Below, one piece after another: positions 19,495-30,517 of a DNA stretch of 43,273 bases. The first letter of the stretch is position 1. Every line of letters begins with the position of its first letter. The notes beneath the pieces are model-generated. The model was given only the letters and a program-made list of their open reading frames with translations, searched no databases and was not told the origin of the DNA. The stretch lies in contig JAMPYF010000038.1 of assembly GCA_023700805.1 (NCBI GenBank), positions 1 to 43,273 on the forward strand. The letters run 5' to 3'. The stretch is from Sulfuritalea sp. Its GTDB lineage: Bacteria; Pseudomonadota; Gammaproteobacteria; Burkholderiales; Rhodocyclaceae. The translations under genes and the position numbers were made by a program.

Positions 19495-20712
19495 ATGGGC
19501 GCCCTCTCGCATATCAAGGTTCTCGATCTGTCGCGCGTGCTGGCCGGGCCCTGGGCCTCGCAGCTGCTGGGCGACCTCGGCGCCGAGGTGATCAAGGTCG
19601 AGAAGCCCGGCTGCGGCGACGACACGCGCGGCTGGGGGCCGCCCTGGCTGGCCGACGGCGCGGACCGGCCGACCACCGACGCCGCCTATTTCCTGTGCAC
19701 CAACCGCAACAAGCGCTCGCTGACGGTGGACATCACCCAGCCGGCGGGACAGCAGATCGTGCGCGAGCTCGCCGCACAATCCGATGTGCTGCTGGAGAAT
19801 TTCAAGGTCGGCGGCCTCAAGGCCTACGGCCTCGACTATGCGAGCCTCGCCGCGCTGAACCCGCAACTCGTCTATTGCTCGATCACCGGCTTCGGCCAGG
19901 ACGGCCCCTACGCGGCACGCGCCGGCTACGATTTCCTGATCCAGGGCATGGGCGGACTGATGAGCGTCACCGGCCGCGCCGAGGGCGAGGAAGGCGCCGG
20001 GCCGCAGAAGGTCGGCGTGGCGCTGACCGACATCCTGACCGGCCTCTATGCCGGCAACGCCATCCTCGCCGCCCTGCTGCATCGCGAGAAATCCGGCCGG
20101 GGGCAGCATATCGACCTCGCGCTGCTCGACGTGCAGGTGGCCTGCCTGGCCAACCAGGCGATGAACTACCTGGTCTCGGGCATGGCGCCGCGCCGCATGG
20201 GCAACAGCCATCCCAACATCGTGCCCTACCAGGACTTCCCCACGGCCGACGGCGACATGATCCTGGCCATCGGCAACGACGGCCAGTTCGCGCGCTTCTG
20301 CGACATCGCCGGCCATGCCGAATGGAGCGCCGACCCGCGCTTCGCCAGCAATGCGGCACGCGTCAGGCATCGCGCCGAACTGATACCGCTGCTGCGCCAG
20401 GCCACGGTGATGAAAACCACCGCCGCCTGGATCGCCCTGCTGGAAAACGCCGCCGTGCCCTGCGGCCCGATCAACGACCTGGCCGGCGTGTTTGCCGACC
20501 CGCAGGTGCGGCATCGCGGCCTCCAGGTCGCGATGGCCCACCCGGCCGGCGGCACTGCGCCGCAAGTGGGCAACCCCATCCACTTCTCCGCCACGCCGAT
20601 CGATTATCGACGCGCGCCGCCCCTGCTGGGCCAGGATACCGAGGCGATATTGCGCGAACTCGGGCGCAGCGACGGTGAAATCGCCGCGCTGCGAGCGGCC
20701 GCCGCAGTCTAA
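19495..20712 (+). CDS. Class III CoA-transferase (CaiB/BaiF family)
   Basis: A 405-residue family III acyl-CoA transferase. Features are the N-terminal LSHIKVLDLSRVLAGPWASQ, the GAEVIKVEKPGCGDDTRGWGPP segment at about 31-52, NRNKRSLTVDI, and the catalytic aspartate D146 in GYDFLIQGMGG. These enzymes move CoA between carboxylic acids through a covalent Asp-CoA intermediate. Substrate cannot be read from sequence; the family includes succinyl-CoA-dependent enzymes of aromatic, steroid and glutarate breakdown. It follows the chalcone-isomerase-like gene closely and probably shares its transcript. Confidence 0.93.
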   Translation: MGALSHIKVLDLSRVLAGPWASQLLGDLGAEVIKVEKPGCGDDTRGWGPPWLADGADRPTTDAAYFLCTNRNKRSLTVDITQPAGQQIVRELAAQSDVLLENFKVGGLKAYGLDYASLAALNPQLVYCSITGFGQDGPYAARAGYDFLIQGMGGLMSVTGRAEGEEGAGPQKVGVALTDILTGLYAGNAILAALLHREKSGRGQHIDLALLDVQVACLANQAMNYLVSGMAPRRMGNSHPNIVPYQDFPTADGDMILAIGNDGQFARFCDIAGHAEWSADPRFASNAARVRHRAELIPLLRQATVMKTTAAWIALLENAAVPCGPINDLAGVFADPQVRHRGLQVAMAHPAGGTAPQVGNPIHFSATPIDYRRAPPLLGQDTEAILRELGRSDGEIAALRAAAAV

Positions 20713-20733
20713 AGGCCATCGGCAAGCGGGCGT

Positions 20734-20774
20734 CGGCAGCGACGCGGCTGCCGCTCGGGGGAGGCTCCAGCCTC
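20734..20774. terminator. Hairpins between convergent genes
   Basis: CGGCAGC (20734-20740) with GCTGCCG (20747-20753), then GAGGCT (20761-20766) with AGCCTC (20769-20774). They lie between the ends of the CoA-transferase gene and the convergent PAS gene. There is no T-run, so a terminator role is only possible. Confidence 0.3.
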
Positions 20775-22188
20775 AGCCACAGTCCGCATGATTCCGATGC
20801 CATTCCAGCTCGGCAGCGACCTGCCTGGCTTCGGTGATGTCCTCGTAGATGCCCAACACGCCTATCGTCTCGTTCTGCGCATTCCGCAGCGGCACCCTGG
20901 AGACGCGCCGCCATGTCTCCCGGCCGTCGGCGGTGGTCTGGCGCTCTTCCACGTTCAGCCGGGCGATGCCCGACTCCAGGACCGCGAGGTCGGCGGCGCG
21001 ATAGGACTCCGCCTGATCCGCCCAGCGCATCTGATAGTCGTCCCTGCCGATCACATCCTCCGGGTGCGCCATGCCGGCGTCCCTGGCGAAAGCCGCGTTG
21101 CAGCCGAGATAGCACAGGCGGCGGTCCTTCCAGAACACCCTGACCGGCGCGGTATCGATCACGGCCCGCAGCAAATTCCGCGATTCGGCAATCGCCGCAT
21201 CGGCCGCCTTGCGCGCGGTGATATCGCGGGCATAGCCGACCATGCCGACCACCCGCCCATCGACCAGCACCGGCGACTTGCAGGTCTCGCACCAGCGGCG
21301 CTCCCCGCCGATGTCGATCAACTCCTCGACCGGGTTGAGGCTGCTGCTGGTAATTACCGTGAGGTCTTCCGGGCGGGCCGTTGCCGCCATGTTCGAGGCC
21401 GCAATATCGAGGTCGGTCTTGCCCACCACGGCTTCCGCAGACGGCCAGCCGAAACTCTTCACAAAGGCCTGATTCACGGTGAGGTAGCGGCCCTGCTCAT
21501 CCTTCAGCCAGACCATGAAGGGGAAGTTTTCAATCAGCGCGCGCTGATAGCCTTCGCGCTTTTCGACGGCCTTGAGATGCCGCGTGATCTCCTCATTCAA
21601 ACGGCGCTCTTCGCGGTAGCGTTCGCGGAAGAGGTCCAGAAGATAGATCGTCAATGTCGCGGTCATCGCCAGGACGAACAAGTGCACGACGGTCATCATG
21701 GCCGGGGTGGCTGGCCTCAGATTCCCGATAATGCCTATCTGCTGGCCCATGGCCATGACAATCACGGCGACGCAGCTGACGACGAGCAGCCCCAGGCAAT
21801 AGCGGACACCCAGCATCCAGCCGGAAAAAATCAATATGACCGGATAGGCGATCAGGATCGGCGCGCGCACGCCTTCGCCGACGAAGGCCGCATAGGTCGC
21901 AAAAACCCAGCCGCCGACGGCAAGCAGCCGCACCGCCGCCACATTGCTGCGGTAGCGCAAGGTCAACTGCGCGGCGATGGCGAGTACCATCAGTCCGCCG
22001 ACGCCGTAGATGCGCTCTCGATAGTCTTGCGGCGAGGCCTGCACCAGCAGTCCGCCGTAGATCAGCGCCCCGACGAAAATCAACCAGATGATGTGGCCCA
22101 GCGTCGGGTCGCCCTCATGGAAAATCAGTTCCGGATGGTCGTCGACGGGGGTACTTGAAGGCGAGAACGAGGTGTGCGTCTCACGCAT
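20773..22188 (-). CDS. Membrane PAS-PAS protein lacking an output domain
   Basis: A 471-residue protein with about six membrane segments (residues 30-190), a short coiled stretch (RERYREERRLNEEITRHLKAVEKRE) and two PAS domains at about 215-325 and 335-450. Each ends in the PAC-type motif (VGYARDITARKAADA and LGIYEDITEARQVAAEL). In such sensors a histidine kinase, GGDEF or EAL domain normally follows. Here the reading stops 10 residues later at W-H-R-N-H-A-D-C-G, next to a hairpin. Related proteins often continue through a coiled coil at that point, so this looks like a 3'-truncated sensor rather than a complete one. It could still act through a partner. Confidence 0.82.
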   Translation of the reverse strand: MRETHTSFSPSSTPVDDHPELIFHEGDPTLGHIIWLIFVGALIYGGLLVQASPQDYRERIYGVGGLMVLAIAAQLTLRYRSNVAAVRLLAVGGWVFATYAAFVGEGVRAPILIAYPVILIFSGWMLGVRYCLGLLVVSCVAVIVMAMGQQIGIIGNLRPATPAMMTVVHLFVLAMTATLTIYLLDLFRERYREERRLNEEITRHLKAVEKREGYQRALIENFPFMVWLKDEQGRYLTVNQAFVKSFGWPSAEAVVGKTDLDIAASNMAATARPEDLTVITSSSLNPVEELIDIGGERRWCETCKSPVLVDGRVVGMVGYARDITARKAADAAIAESRNLLRAVIDTAPVRVFWKDRRLCYLGCNAAFARDAGMAHPEDVIGRDDYQMRWADQAESYRAADLAVLESGIARLNVEERQTTADGRETWRRVSRVPLRNAQNETIGVLGIYEDITEARQVAAELEWHRNHADCG

Positions 22189-22397
22189 GGAGTTACCTTG
22201 GTGGTTGGTCCCGCGAAACTTCCTGCCGGCATTGTTTTCGATGCTACGCCCGCGTCATCGCGAGTGTCAATGCAAGCTTGCGGCGCACGTCAGCCAGGCC
22301 TCGGGGCGGGACGAGCTTCCCCCCGGCGGCGAGGAAGATCCAGCGGCGGACCAGGCGCCCGGCCTCGACGCCACCGTCACATGCCCGTCGAACGACC

Positions 22398-23201
22398 CTA
22401 GCGATCGAGGCCCGCCAGTCCGCTTTCGGCGGCAATCCTCTCGGCGCTGTCGAAACGCTTGTCGCGCTGGTACTCGGCGGCGATCGTCTGCAGGATGGGG
22501 CGCACCGTGTTTTCGTCCATGCCGGGCTTGACGCGCGGATCGTAGAGCATGCTCAGCAGCAGGGAATCAAGGCCGGTGAGGAATGCCTGGGTGGACTTGC
22601 GGCTGAAGATAGACGGAAACACCTTCGGCGAATCGTTGGGCAAGCCCATGGCATGGGTCAGTTCCTCGACCACGCAGGACACCAGGTCGCCGCTTCCGCG
22701 CGCCCTATCGACCGGTATCATCACCACGGCGCGCACGATCGAGCCTTTTTTGCGCTCGACGGCGATGCTCGCCAGGCACAGGCTGTCCCGATACAGGGCC
22801 GCGCGCTGCTGCGCCGAACCGCTGCCGAAATAGCGCGGCATATCCTCCTCCAGCCTGTCTTCGCGGGTCAGCACGATCAGGAAATTGGCCGCCGCCACAC
22901 TCGCAGCGGGCTCGATCGCCAGGCCGGTGATCCCTGCCAGGTGCTGGAAATGCACGCCTATCAGCCGGCGATGCAGTTCCACGTCGCCGACGCCATGGAC
23001 AATGAAATAGCGCGGCGGCACGATCCATTTGCGCACCGGGTTCCGCCGCGTCGAATAGGTGCTCTTCAGCGCCACTTCGACAAAGCTGTCCACCAGGCGC
23101 GCCGGAGAATTCCACTGCGCCTCGTCGGCGCCGGCCGCGACCGACGCCCCGCCGAGCAGGACGGCGAGCAGCATGCGGTGCCAGAGGGCAGCGATCTTCA
23201 T
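22398..23201 (-). CDS. Exported DUF2927 domain protein
   Basis: A 267-residue protein with a signal peptide (hydrophobic residues 10-23, cut near AAGA-D) and a DUF2927 domain. The diagnostic segment is CVVEELTHAMGLPNDS near residues 185-200, which resembles a degenerate metalloprotease motif (E-E-x-x-H), together with YDPRVKPGMDEN near 225. Family members are predicted secreted proteins of unknown activity. It stands alone, with 172 bases between it and the end of the transporter gene on the same strand. That gap holds an inverted repeat, TACTAC (23259-23264) and GTAGTA (23269-23274), in an AT-rich setting that could be its operator or promoter. Confidence 0.85.
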   Translation of the reverse strand: MKIAALWHRMLLAVLLGGASVAAGADEAQWNSPARLVDSFVEVALKSTYSTRRNPVRKWIVPPRYFIVHGVGDVELHRRLIGVHFQHLAGITGLAIEPAASVAAANFLIVLTREDRLEEDMPRYFGSGSAQQRAALYRDSLCLASIAVERKKGSIVRAVVMIPVDRARGSGDLVSCVVEELTHAMGLPNDSPKVFPSIFSRKSTQAFLTGLDSLLLSMLYDPRVKPGMDENTVRPILQTIAAEYQRDKRFDSAERIAAESGLAGLDR

Positions 23202-23373
23202 GACCAGGGAAAGCAGCTTGAATGTCTACACCATACCCCCGATCGCGTGTCGTTGAAATACTACGGCTGTAGTAATTTCCTTAGCGGTGAGCCGGTAGGA
23301 ACGTTGGCATAAACCATCGCAGCACAAGGGTATTACTGCCGGACGCAGAGGATTCCGCCTTGCGGCGATGCGC

Positions 23374-25575
23374 TCAGGATTCGAGCACGCGCAGCTCGGC
23401 GTTGGTGTAGCGCAGGCGGCTGGCCAGCACGCTGGCAATGCCTTCCATCAGCCGCAGCCCAAGCTTCTTGTGCTCTTCGGCGAACTTGTCGAAGGCGCGG
23501 CGCGACAGTACATAGAGCTCGGTATCGGTGAAGGCCACGGCATTCGCCGAGCGCACCTCGCCGTCGAGGAAGGCCATTTCGCCGAAGAAGGCGCCGCGGC
23601 CGAAAGTGCCCAGGTGATGCGATTGCCGATCGGACAGCGGCAGCACGATGCGCACCGCGCCGCGCCGGATCAGGAACAGCTCGTCGCCGGCATCGCCGCG
23701 CGAGAATATGGTTTCGCCCTGCGCCAGGCTGCGCTTTTCCATGCACGCCTCGAGTGCCGCCAGGGTCTGTTCCTTGCGCCCGGCGAACAGTTCGACTTCG
23801 TGCAGTTCCAGCGCGATCTCCTCGTCCTTCAGCAGCGCCGCGTCGTGGATGATGCGGTCCTCGACCCATTCCAGCGCGTCGTCGAGCGCCGGAAACACCT
23901 TCACCGGACTGTCGGCGTGCAGCAGTCCGACCTGGTCGAAGTACTGCTGCAGGTCGCGCCCCGACGGCAGGTTGGGCGGAATCTGGCTGAATATCAGGAA
24001 GCCGTGGCGCTCGGCCAGCATGTCCTTGACCTGCTCCAGCAGGTGCGCCGCCGTGACATCGACGGTCTGGATGCGGCGCAGGTCGAGGATCAGGAAATCG
24101 CGCGTCTTGAGTTCCGGCTCCAGGCTCAGGTAGAGCTGGTCGGCGGTGCCGAAGAACAGGCTGCCCTGGAGTTCGACGATCGCGGCGCGCTTGCCGTGGG
24201 TGGTGAGGATCTCCATCTCCTCATGGGTCCGCACGCGCTTGGAAAAGGTTTCGTTGCCGAGCAGCTTGCGGCGGATCACCGAGCCGCCTATCTGTTCGCG
24301 GATGAACAGCATCACGGCCAGCACGATGCCGACGCCGGATGCGGCGATCAGGCTCACCGTCAGGGCGGTTCCGATCACCGCGGCGATCACCGCGAAGTCG
24401 AGCATGGTCGAGCGCGACTTCAGGTAATGGAGGCTGTTGCGGTCGATCATGCGCACGCCGATCACGATCAGGATGCCGGCCAGTCCGGCCACCGGCACCC
24501 AGGAGATCAAGTTGGCCAGCAGCAGGAAGGCCAGCAGCGCCAGCACGCCCTCGATCACTCCCGAGAAACGGCTGGCGGCGCCGCCCGAAATATTCACCAG
24601 CGTGGCGCCCATGGTGCCGGCGCCGGGTATGCCGCCGATCGCGCCCGAGGCCAGGTTGCCCAGACCCTGACCGATCAGCTCGCGGTTCGAATCGTGGCGC
24701 GAGCGCGTCAGCGCATCGAGCACCACGCAGGTTTTCAGCGTATCGATCGACAGCAGCACGGCCAGGGTCAGCGCCGGTATCGCCAGCATCTGCAACTGCT
24801 GCAGGCTGACGTCGGAAATCGACGTCCAGCGTCCGGCGAGACCCGCGAAGAAACTGCCGCCGCCATCGCCGCTGAGCGCGCCGACCACCAACCTGTTGCC
24901 GCTCAGGCTGAACAGCGCCGGGTCGAGCAGGGCCAGGCCGAAATAGGCGGCGACACCTGCCACCAGGCCGAGTACGGCGCCCGGCACCGCCTTGATCAGG
25001 CGCGGCGCGCCGAGCATCACGACGATGGTGACGACGCCGACCACGATGCCCTGCCAGCGCCATTGCCCGGGGGCGCCCAGCGCCGCCCAGAAGTGCAAGT
25101 CCTTCGGCGTGCCGAGCAGCTTCGGCACCTGGCTGCCGATGATGATCAGGCCGACCCCGGAAAGATAGCCGCTGACCACCGTGTAGGGCATGTACTTGAT
25201 CAGCCGGCCCAGGCGCAGGACACCGAATCCCACCTGCATCAGGCCGGCAAGCAGGCCGAGCAGGGTCAGCAGCAGCAGCGTGGTGTCGACCGGCGTGCCG
25301 CTGGCCAGGGCCTCGATGGCGAAGGCCGAGACCACGGCCGCGGCCGGGGCGCAAGGCGCCGAAATCAGACGGCTGGTGCCGCCGAAGGACGAGGCCACGA
25401 TGCCGATCGCCGTCGCGCCGAGTATGCCGGCCAGCGCGCCGAGCGCGGCATGGGCGCTGCCGAGCACGGAATAGATGGTCACGCCGAAAGCGATCGCCGA
25501 AGGCAAGGCCACCAGCATGGCGGCAAAGCCGCCCCAAAAATCGCCGGCCAGGTTCTCCGGCTTTGGCAGTTTCAT
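23374..25575 (-). CDS. SulP anion transporter with STAS and cyclic-nucleotide-binding domains
   Basis: A 733-residue inner-membrane protein. Residues 1-400 hold the SulP/SLC26 transmembrane domain (AMLVALPSAIAFGVTIYSVLG; ...GIPGAGTMGATLVNISGG...), which carries sulfate, bicarbonate or carboxylates. A STAS domain follows (about 440-545, with FLILDLRRIQTVDVTAAHLL). A cNMP-binding domain is at about 605-720 (LAQGETIFSRGDAGDELFLI; GRGAFFGEMAFLDGEVRSA). The CNB phosphate-cassette core F-F-G-E-M-A-F is present, but R-S-A-N in place of the usual R-S/T-A motif leaves nucleotide binding uncertain. It is divergent from the TAXI/TRAP operon. Confidence 0.93.
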   Translation of the reverse strand: MKLPKPENLAGDFWGGFAAMLVALPSAIAFGVTIYSVLGSAHAALGALAGILGATAIGIVASSFGGTSRLISAPCAPAAAVVSAFAIEALASGTPVDTTLLLLTLLGLLAGLMQVGFGVLRLGRLIKYMPYTVVSGYLSGVGLIIIGSQVPKLLGTPKDLHFWAALGAPGQWRWQGIVVGVVTIVVMLGAPRLIKAVPGAVLGLVAGVAAYFGLALLDPALFSLSGNRLVVGALSGDGGGSFFAGLAGRWTSISDVSLQQLQMLAIPALTLAVLLSIDTLKTCVVLDALTRSRHDSNRELIGQGLGNLASGAIGGIPGAGTMGATLVNISGGAASRFSGVIEGVLALLAFLLLANLISWVPVAGLAGILIVIGVRMIDRNSLHYLKSRSTMLDFAVIAAVIGTALTVSLIAASGVGIVLAVMLFIREQIGGSVIRRKLLGNETFSKRVRTHEEMEILTTHGKRAAIVELQGSLFFGTADQLYLSLEPELKTRDFLILDLRRIQTVDVTAAHLLEQVKDMLAERHGFLIFSQIPPNLPSGRDLQQYFDQVGLLHADSPVKVFPALDDALEWVEDRIIHDAALLKDEEIALELHEVELFAGRKEQTLAALEACMEKRSLAQGETIFSRGDAGDELFLIRRGAVRIVLPLSDRQSHHLGTFGRGAFFGEMAFLDGEVRSANAVAFTDTELYVLSRRAFDKFAEEHKKLGLRLMEGIASVLASRLRYTNAELRVLES

Positions 25576-25613
25576 TGACTATCCCGCTTGAGTTCGCCCA
25601 GGCTGCATAAGTT

Positions 25614-25625
25614 GTTCGCCCGAAC
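25614..25625. promoter_or_regulatory. Inverted repeat between divergent transporter genes
   Basis: GTTCG (25614-25618), CC, CGAAC (25621-25625): a perfect short palindrome midway between the SulP and TAXI genes. It could be a shared operator. No regulator gene is adjacent. Confidence 0.35.
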
Positions 25626-25720
25626 ACGATTTTGTCATGAAGCGCTGCCCTTGTCTTCTCCAGATCGCCGAGTGATGTAAGCTTCACTCCTCAACAAACC
25701 CATCCCCGGAGGAATCACCC

Positions 25721-26668
25721 ATGAAAAAAGCGCGTACCCTGCTGGTCGCCGCAGCCACTTTGGCTCTCTCCGCAAGCATCCACGCCCAGGAATTCGTCAC
25801 CGTCCTCACCGGCGGTACCTCGGGCGTGTATTACCCGATGGGCGTCGCACTTTCGCAGGTCTACGGCAAGGCCATGCCCGGCGCCAAGACCTCGGCCCAG
25901 GTGACCAAGGCCAGCGTCGAGAACCTCAACCTGCTGCAGGCGGGGCGCGGCGAGATCGCCTTCACGCTCGGCGATTCGCTGTCGGATGCCTGGAAGGGCG
26001 ACCCCGAGGCCGGTTTCAAGACGCCGCTGAACAAGCTGCGCACCATCGCCGCGATCTACCCGAACTACATCCAGATCGTCGCCAACGCCGATTCCGGCAT
26101 CAAGACCCTGGCCGATCTCAAAGGCAAGCGCATCGCGGTCGGCGCGCCGAAATCCGGCACCGAGCTCAATGCCCGCGCGATATTCAAGGGCGCCGGCTTG
26201 AGCTACAAGGACTTCGCCAAGGTCGAATACCTGCCCTTCGGCGAGTCGGTGGAACTGATGAAGAACCGCCAGCTCGACGCCACGCTGATTTCGGCCGGCC
26301 TCGGCGTCGCCGCGATCCGCGACCTCGCCACGGCAGTCAAGATCGTCATCGTCTCGGTGCCCGCCGACGTCGTCGCCAAGATCGGCGAAGCCGCCTATCA
26401 GTCGGGCACGGTGCCTGCCAACACCTACAACGGCCAGACCGAGGCGACGCCGACGGTGACGATCCAGAACTTCCTGGTCAGCCACGAGGGCGTGTCCGCG
26501 GATGCCGCCTACAAGATGACCAAGGCCATCTTCGACCACCTGCCCGAACTGCAGGCCGCCCATGCCGCGGCCAAGGCCATCACCCGGGAAAACGCCGCCA
26601 AGGCGCCGCCGGCGCCGCTGCATGCGGGTGCCGCCAGGTACTACAAGGAAGTCGGACTGATCAAGTAA
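25721..26668 (+). CDS. TAXI-family TRAP transporter solute-binding protein
   Basis: A 315-residue periplasmic binding protein with a signal peptide (MKKARTLLVAAATLALSASIHA, cut before QEF). The TAXI signature is clear: TGGTSGVYYPMGVALSQVY near residues 30-48, then VENLNLLQAGRGEIAFTLGDSL, and KGKRIAVGAPKSGTELNAR near 133. TAXI proteins deliver small organic acids to a fused TRAP permease. A ribosome binding site GGAGGAA precedes the ATG. It is followed after 13 bases by the permease gene. Confidence 0.95.
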   Translation: MKKARTLLVAAATLALSASIHAQEFVTVLTGGTSGVYYPMGVALSQVYGKAMPGAKTSAQVTKASVENLNLLQAGRGEIAFTLGDSLSDAWKGDPEAGFKTPLNKLRTIAAIYPNYIQIVANADSGIKTLADLKGKRIAVGAPKSGTELNARAIFKGAGLSYKDFAKVEYLPFGESVELMKNRQLDATLISAGLGVAAIRDLATAVKIVIVSVPADVVAKIGEAAYQSGTVPANTYNGQTEATPTVTIQNFLVSHEGVSADAAYKMTKAIFDHLPELQAAHAAAKAITRENAAKAPPAPLHAGAARYYKEVGLIK

Positions 26669-26681
26669 AGGCAGCATCGCC

Positions 26682-28762
<2,081 letters not shown>

Positions 28763-28766
<4 letters not shown>

Positions 28767-29131
28767 GCCTCTGCCTCGCGGCGGGCGCGGTCGCCGCCTC
28801 GCTCGCGATCGAGAGCTTCACGCTGACCTGGATGCACTCGATCGAGAAGATCCGCTGGGAGGAAGACTGGCGCATCGAGGGCCACGCCCTGGTCATCACC
28901 GAGGCGCGCATCCGCGGCAGCGGCGCCGGCATGGAAGCGCCGGCCGGCGCGGTGTTGACGAACGGCGTCTGGCACTACCGGCCGCAACTGCCGCCGCAGG
29001 CCGTGCTGCGCCTCACCCATTCGCCCTACACCGCCGGCTACACGCTGTGCACGCCGACCGTTTGCCGGCCGCTGGCGGACCACCTGCCGGGACTCGAAGA
29101 TCATGCCCTGGTCGAGATCAGGCCCTGCTGA
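28763..29131 (+). CDS. DUF1850 domain protein, TRAP-associated
   Basis: A 122-residue DUF1850 protein, a family often encoded next to TAXI-TRAP permeases. Visible are FTLTWMHSIEKIRWEEDWRI near residues 20-39, the EARIRGSGAGME segment, and a C-terminal pair of cysteines in TLCTPTVCRPL. A hydrophobic N-terminus (residues 1-15) suggests export or membrane attachment. It starts with ATGA overlap on the permease gene and is certainly co-translated. A role as an accessory to the transporter is inferred from conserved neighbourhood only. Confidence 0.88.
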
Positions 29132-29260
29132 ACGACGCGAACCCTGCGCGCCGACTTGCCATTGGGATGAACAGCCGCTAATCTGACCGGCATTTATTCC
29201 AAACGGCATTGCTGCCGGCGTGCGACGCGCCGTCGGGCTGCGCCAACAACATCAGGGGCG

Positions 29261-30517
29261 ATGATGAATGTAACGAGCTGCTACGAAACGCTGGGCGTGG
29301 TTCGCGACGCCACACCGGAGGCCATTGCTGCCGCCTACCAGCGCTGCCTGGGCGAACTGCGGGCGAGCCTGGATGGCCCGAATCCGCCGCCGCCCGAGCG
29401 CCTGGACGCCCTGCGCGCCGCCTACCAGATACTCGGCGATCCGGCGTCGCGGCAGGCCCACGATGCCGCGCTGACCCCGCCGACCCCGCTGTCGCCCGCG
29501 CTCGCGGCCGATGCCGGGGGGCGCAAGCCCCATGCCTTCGCCTTTACCGGCAGCGGCGGCGAGTATTTCCGCATCTGGATCGTCAATCTGTTTCTCTCGC
29601 TGATCACCCTCGGCATCTATTCGGCATGGGCCAAGGTGCGCCGCGAGGTATACTTTCACCGCAATCTGGTGCTCGACAATTCCGCCTTCAGCTACCACGG
29701 CAATCCGATCGCCATCCTCAAGGGCCGCGCCATTGCCGTCCTGCTGCTGATCGCGCTGACGGCAGCGCAGAATGCCGGCCCGCTCGCCTACGGCCTCGCC
29801 GTGCTGACGCTGCTTCCCGTGGCGCCGTGGCTGATCGTGCGGGCGTTTCGCTTCCGCGCCCACAACACCAGCTACCGCGGCCTGCGCTTTTCGTTTCACG
29901 GCAGCTACCGGCAGGCGCTGACGGCATTTGTCGGCTATGGATTGCTCGCGGCGATCAGCTTCGGGCTGCTGTTTCCGCTGTTCTACCGCCAGCAACGGAC
30001 GTTTGTGCTCAACAATCTGCGTTACGGCAGCGCGCAATTTCGCTGCACGGCCAGCGGCAGGCAGTTCTACGGCATTTTTCTCAAGCCGCTCGGGCTTGCG
30101 CTGATCGGCATGTTTGCCATCGGATTCGTGGCGGCGGCAGGCGGCGCCTCTCAGCTGTTGCTGCCACTGGCCTTCGCTGTCGGCGCGATGGCCCTGATGC
30201 TGTTTCTGCTGCCGTATATCCGCGTGCGGACCACCAACCTGGTGTGGAACCATGTCACCCTGGAACGGATGAGCTTTTCCAGCACGCTGGCGGTCTTCGC
30301 CTACTTCGGCCTGGTGGCCGGCAATCTGGTGCTGCTGCTGCTCACGCTCGGGCTTTACTGGCCCTGGGCGCAAGTCCGCCTCGCGCGCTACCGGGCAAGC
30401 TGCATGAGCCTGCTGAGCGCGGAACCGCTCGACAGCTTTATCGCCGGCGAAAGCGCCAATGTCGCCGCGATCGGCGACGAAGTATCCGAGTTGATGGACA
30501 TCGACATAGCCCTGTAG
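29261..30517 (+). CDS. DUF898 (YjgN-type) membrane protein with degenerate J-like N-terminus
   Basis: A 418-residue protein. Residues 6-68 look like a DnaJ J-domain (CYETLGVVRDATPEAIAAAY ... ALRAAYQILGDPASRQAHDA), but the essential H-P-D of the loop is absent (the text there is L-D-G-P-N-P-P), so it should not stimulate Hsp70. From about 90 on is a DUF898 membrane domain: FTGSGGEYFRIWIVNLFLSL, TLGIYSAWAKVRREVYFHRN, and the repeated pattern TLGLYWPWAQVRLARYRAS near 365. There are about eight membrane helices. The M48 protease gene starts on the very next base; DUF898/M48 pairing is recurrent in proteobacteria. Confidence 0.88.
   Translation: MMNVTSCYETLGVVRDATPEAIAAAYQRCLGELRASLDGPNPPPPERLDALRAAYQILGDPASRQAHDAALTPPTPLSPALAADAGGRKPHAFAFTGSGGEYFRIWIVNLFLSLITLGIYSAWAKVRREVYFHRNLVLDNSAFSYHGNPIAILKGRAIAVLLLIALTAAQNAGPLAYGLAVLTLLPVAPWLIVRAFRFRAHNTSYRGLRFSFHGSYRQALTAFVGYGLLAAISFGLLFPLFYRQQRTFVLNNLRYGSAQFRCTASGRQFYGIFLKPLGLALIGMFAIGFVAAAGGASQLLLPLAFAVGAMALMLFLLPYIRVRTTNLVWNHVTLERMSFSSTLAVFAYFGLVAGNLVLLLLTLGLYWPWAQVRLARYRASCMSLLSAEPLDSFIAGESANVAAIGDEVSELMDIDIAL

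Noticed and set aside
23368..25578. Open frame of over 700 codons on the plus strand opposite the SulP gene
   Set aside because: Gln/His/Arg-rich shadow of a well-supported transporter on the other strand.
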